Positions 14,918 through 17,059 of a stretch of 17,059 bases of DNA are shown here, piece after piece (the first letter of the stretch is position 1; every line of letters begins with the position of its first letter). Below the pieces are notes generated by a model that saw only the letters and a program-made list of their open reading frames with translations, did not search any database and had not been told where the DNA came from. Source of the stretch: Euryarchaeota archaeon UBA52 (GTDB lineage Archaea; Thermoplasmatota; Poseidoniia; Poseidoniales; Thalassarchaeaceae); the NCBI GenBank assembly GCA_002505455.1, contig DAVB01000043.1, positions 1 to 17,059 of the forward strand, in the 5' to 3' direction. The translations under genes and the position numbers were made by a program.

Positions 14918-15937
14918 TCATCCATTCAAATCAAAAAGAAGCTCAAATCCTGAGTCAGATCTAGATTCTTTTGGAGTGATTTTCTTAGCCGTTGCTCGTT
15001 GTAAACAGGCAGCTAGGATGCCTCTTGGTATGCAGTACTGTGCATCTGATCTGAGTCTTATTCTGAGTGTATTTTCCAGAATAGAAGCAGAGTCTAGAAT
15101 TCCAAGCCCCCATTTTGAAATTTGATTTTTTCCCACTTCCATCCATGACCCCTCATCTTCGATCATTATCATCTCGCCTGAATCAATGAATGCCTCTGCT
15201 ACTGAGTTACCCAAGTGTTCTGACCATTCTTTTGATGACTCTTCACCACCTATAGGGAGCAAATGTGATGAGGAACTTTCCCAGAAGGTGAATAGCCTCA
15301 ATGGAACTATGGACAAAGGAGCGTTAAATAGCGTCAATCCTCCCTCATCATCTATCTCGATTCCGTCTATCTCAAGCATATTGTCGAGCATTCTTTCGTT
15401 GGATGGATTTCTTCGATTAAGAAGGTGTGAATGGAGTTCGGACTGTTCCAACATCTCCACGCTGAGAAATGCGGCTCCTTCGTTCTGGGATTCTACCCCA
15501 ACCCTGATATTGTTCCGTAAAGCGTGTTCAAGTGCTGCGGAAAATGAGCCTGCGGCGAGCGACGCGAGAGACGTGGATTCAACCACATATCGAGTAACTT
15601 CGCTATCCGTTATCATCGAGGCGTGCAAGTGGCCATCGCCTTTCCAGAGTCGATCGAATTCTCTCCACGAGGATGGATCGTTGCCTTTCCAAGTAATGTT
15701 TGACTCGCTGAGCATCATCGCCCAGTCATCTCTTGCCGCGTAACGCAGTGTTCGCAACACGTCTGGTCCGAGCCTCTCGGACATCCCATTAGCGATTGAT
15801 GTCATGGTGTCAGACTTTACTAGCCAGATAGGGGAATTTGACCTGAATGTGTCAATTATTGATCCTGATTCTGTAGTCCTCAAACGTTCCATGGGGTTCG
15901 GAACATTCGTGCCTAACAATCTTCGAAGAAAGTTCAT
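14918..15937 (-). CDS. unknown protein, possibly two tandem V4R-like domains
   Basis: I do not recognise this 339-residue soluble protein as a whole. Its two halves share a pattern. An LG-x-x-V helix occurs at 56-60 and 242-246. A later segment reads AAGSFSAAL...VGVES...EGAAF (128-157) in the first half and PRGILAACL...TPKES...SGFEL (304-333) in the second, with a glycine, then 18-19 residues on a glutamate, then 5-6 on a glycine. This resembles the end of V4R (4-vinyl-reductase-like) small-molecule sensor domains. There is one cysteine pair (C302, C311) and no membrane segment. The ATG overlaps the aminotransferase stop as ATGA, with GAGG about 9 bases upstream, so translation is coupled. 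The domain idea is an inference; the gene itself is secure. Confidence 0.8.
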   Translation of the reverse strand: MNFLRRLLGTNVPNPMERLRTTESGSIIDTFRSNSPIWLVKSDTMTSIANGMSERLGPDVLRTLRYAARDDWAMMLSESNITWKGNDPSSWREFDRLWKGDGHLHASMITDSEVTRYVVESTSLASLAAGSFSAALEHALRNNIRVGVESQNEGAAFLSVEMLEQSELHSHLLNRRNPSNERMLDNMLEIDGIEIDDEGGLTLFNAPLSIVPLRLFTFWESSSSHLLPIGGEESSKEWSEHLGNSVAEAFIDSGEMIMIEDEGSWMEVGKNQISKWGLGILDSASILENTLRIRLRSDAQYCIPRGILAACLQRATAKKITPKESRSDSGFELLFDLNG

Positions 15938-17059
15938 GGGCGGGCCCTCATGAACCGGTCGATTCTGTCGAATGCGTCATTTAGCACATCTTCAGGAGGG
16001 AGAGCTACAAGTCTGAAATGTCCGGAACCATGGACTGGAGAAAATCCTGAACCATGGACCAGTAGCACGTGTTCCTCGTGTAGAAGGTTCAATACAAACT
16101 CCTTATCAGATGGAAATTTTTCTTGGTCGGTTATCCTCGGGAATAGATAAAATGCGCCACCGGGCCGATTACATGACAGGCCTTCAATCGATTCAATTCT
16201 GTCCATGCATAGGTCTACTCTACTTCTGATAGATTCTAGCCTCTCATCCAACCATCCCCTGTCTCCTCGAAGAGCTGCGAGATATCCATGTTGAGCGGGA
16301 GTAGAAGCGCAAAGTCGGCTCCTGAGCAACCTCTCTACTCCATCTCGTGCTTCATCGAGGACATGTGTTGGATCGTGAAATGCCATGTAGCCGATTCTCC
16401 ATCCGGGTGCGAAATGAACTTTTGATACGCCGTTCAATGTGATGACTGGAACGTCATCAGAAAGTGAAGCGACAGATTTCTGCGATCCTGAAAAATCCAA
16501 TCCGTCGTATATCTCATCAGCGATGACTGTACAGCCGGGCCACTCTCTAGCGATATCAAGAATCTCGAGTATTTCGGAAGCAGTGGCCACATTCCCTGTT
16601 GGATTGTTGGGATTAATCAAAACGATAAATCGAACATTCTCATGCATCTTAGATCGTATATCTTCTACGTCGATTGCCCAACCGTTTTCTGGGTCAAGCG
16701 CATATTCGACAGTCTCAGCACCGTACATTTGGGGGTATGCAAGATATGGAGGGTAATGGGGCCCTGGGGCGAGAATAGAATCGCCCCTGTTAAGAAAAGC
16801 TGCGAAAAGGATCTGCAGTGCTTCCGTCACACCATGGGTGACGTAGACATCGTGAGTCTGGCATGCCCATCCTTTTGATCTCTCATCGGCTGCTATCGCT
16901 TCCCTCAGAGCAGGAATCCCGTATGATGGGCCATAGCCGTTGTCTTGTCGATCAAGGGCCTGTTTGAACGCTTCAATCATGTGCCTGGGAGTGGGCAGAC
17001 CGGGGTACGCCAAAGGATCGCCTATGTTCATCTTGATGATTTCATGGCCCATTTTCTCG
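15934..17059 (-). CDS. PLP-dependent aminotransferase, alanine-transaminase type (5' end outside window)
   Basis: A class I/II aminotransferase closest in pattern to AlaA-type glutamate-pyruvate transaminases. Counting from the Met at 17052, EIIKMNIGDP (4-13) binds substrate, NGYGPSYGIPALREAI (38-53) is the conserved Y-x-x-x-x-G-x-x-x-L-R region, INPNNPTG (147-154) and IADEIYDGL (177-185) contact the cofactor, and K211 in NGVSKVHFAPGWRIGYM holds pyridoxal phosphate. GHFRLVALPP near the end carries the carboxylate-binding Arg. The frame has no stop before the window edge: the codons before that Met read Glu-Lys, which fits the family. E. coli AlaA has about 35-40 more N-terminal residues, so the true start is beyond 17059. 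The downstream unknown gene overlaps its stop. Confidence 0.9.
   Translation of the reverse strand, partial: EKMGHEIIKMNIGDPLAYPGLPTPRHMIEAFKQALDRQDNGYGPSYGIPALREAIAADERSKGWACQTHDVYVTHGVTEALQILFAAFLNRGDSILAPGPHYPPYLAYPQMYGAETVEYALDPENGWAIDVEDIRSKMHENVRFIVLINPNNPTGNVATASEILEILDIAREWPGCTVIADEIYDGLDFSGSQKSVASLSDDVPVITLNGVSKVHFAPGWRIGYMAFHDPTHVLDEARDGVERLLRSRLCASTPAQHGYLAALRGDRGWLDERLESIRSRVDLCMDRIESIEGLSCNRPGGAFYLFPRITDQEKFPSDKEFVLNLLHEEHVLLVHGSGFSPVHGSGHFRLVALPPEDVLNDAFDRIDRFMRARP

Noticed and set aside
15186..15743. Plus-strand open frame of 185 codons
   Set aside because: It lies antisense to the unknown 339-residue gene; it is Ser-rich, low in complexity and has no recognisable motif.

Overview
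The window looks like a compact archaeal chromosome segment, most likely from a planktonic marine euryarchaeon of the Marine Group II / Poseidoniales type. Archaeal information-processing genes support this: RNA polymerase subunit L, archaeal elongation factor 1-beta with its partner zinc-ribbon gene, the two-domain TruD and archease. There are also TATA-like boxes at archaeal distances from starts and several probable leaderless starts. The euryarchaeal group assignment is an inference from the mix of these genes with bacterial-type metabolic genes (GTP cyclohydrolase II, GMP reductase) and a very large secreted protein full of calcium-binding D-x-D-x-D-G repeats. I could not check it against a database.

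Layout. A tRNA-His(GTG) on the plus strand (3-78) abuts the end of a minus-strand gene run. Read in transcription order, that run is an RND/MMPL-type exporter (6616-4013), a HEAT-repeat protein, a 94-residue basic protein of unknown function, a DEAD-box RNA helicase with a DbpA-like C-terminal domain, a TusA-family protein and ribA (716-81). The exporter diverges from rpoL-truD (6669-8339) across a 52-bp gap that seems to hold one shared, near-symmetrical TATA element. truD then converges, 2 bp apart, on a minus-strand pair: a 55-residue zinc-ribbon gene (8792-8625) and ef1b (8608-8342). The zinc-ribbon gene is easily missed because it is so short.

A lone cupin gene (8902-9354) converges on a six-helix membrane protein (10041-9451) that resembles an aquaporin but has lost both NPA motifs; two hairpins lie between them. 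The membrane gene has a good TATA box and diverges from guaC (10273-11325). guaC abuts, tail to tail, a minus-strand archease gene. Archease is preceded by the 1009-residue repeat protein (14836-11807), which contains what looks like a barrel-sandwich (biotinyl/lipoyl/membrane-fusion-type) domain inserted among the repeats. Upstream again are a 339-residue unknown protein, possibly two tandem V4R-like domains, and an alanine-type PLP aminotransferase that runs off the window end; these two overlap by four bases.

Functional themes are translation and RNA metabolism (tRNA-His, TruD, EF-1beta, zinc ribbon, helicase, archease, RpoL), nucleotide and cofactor metabolism (RibA, GuaC, TusA-like, aminotransferase), and the cell envelope (exporter, aquaporin-like protein, giant repeat protein). 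There is no CRISPR array, insertion sequence, integrase or phage gene. Gaps between genes are very short; the only gene-free stretches over 90 bp are 8793-8901, 9355-9450 and 10042-10272, and none exceeds 300 bp.
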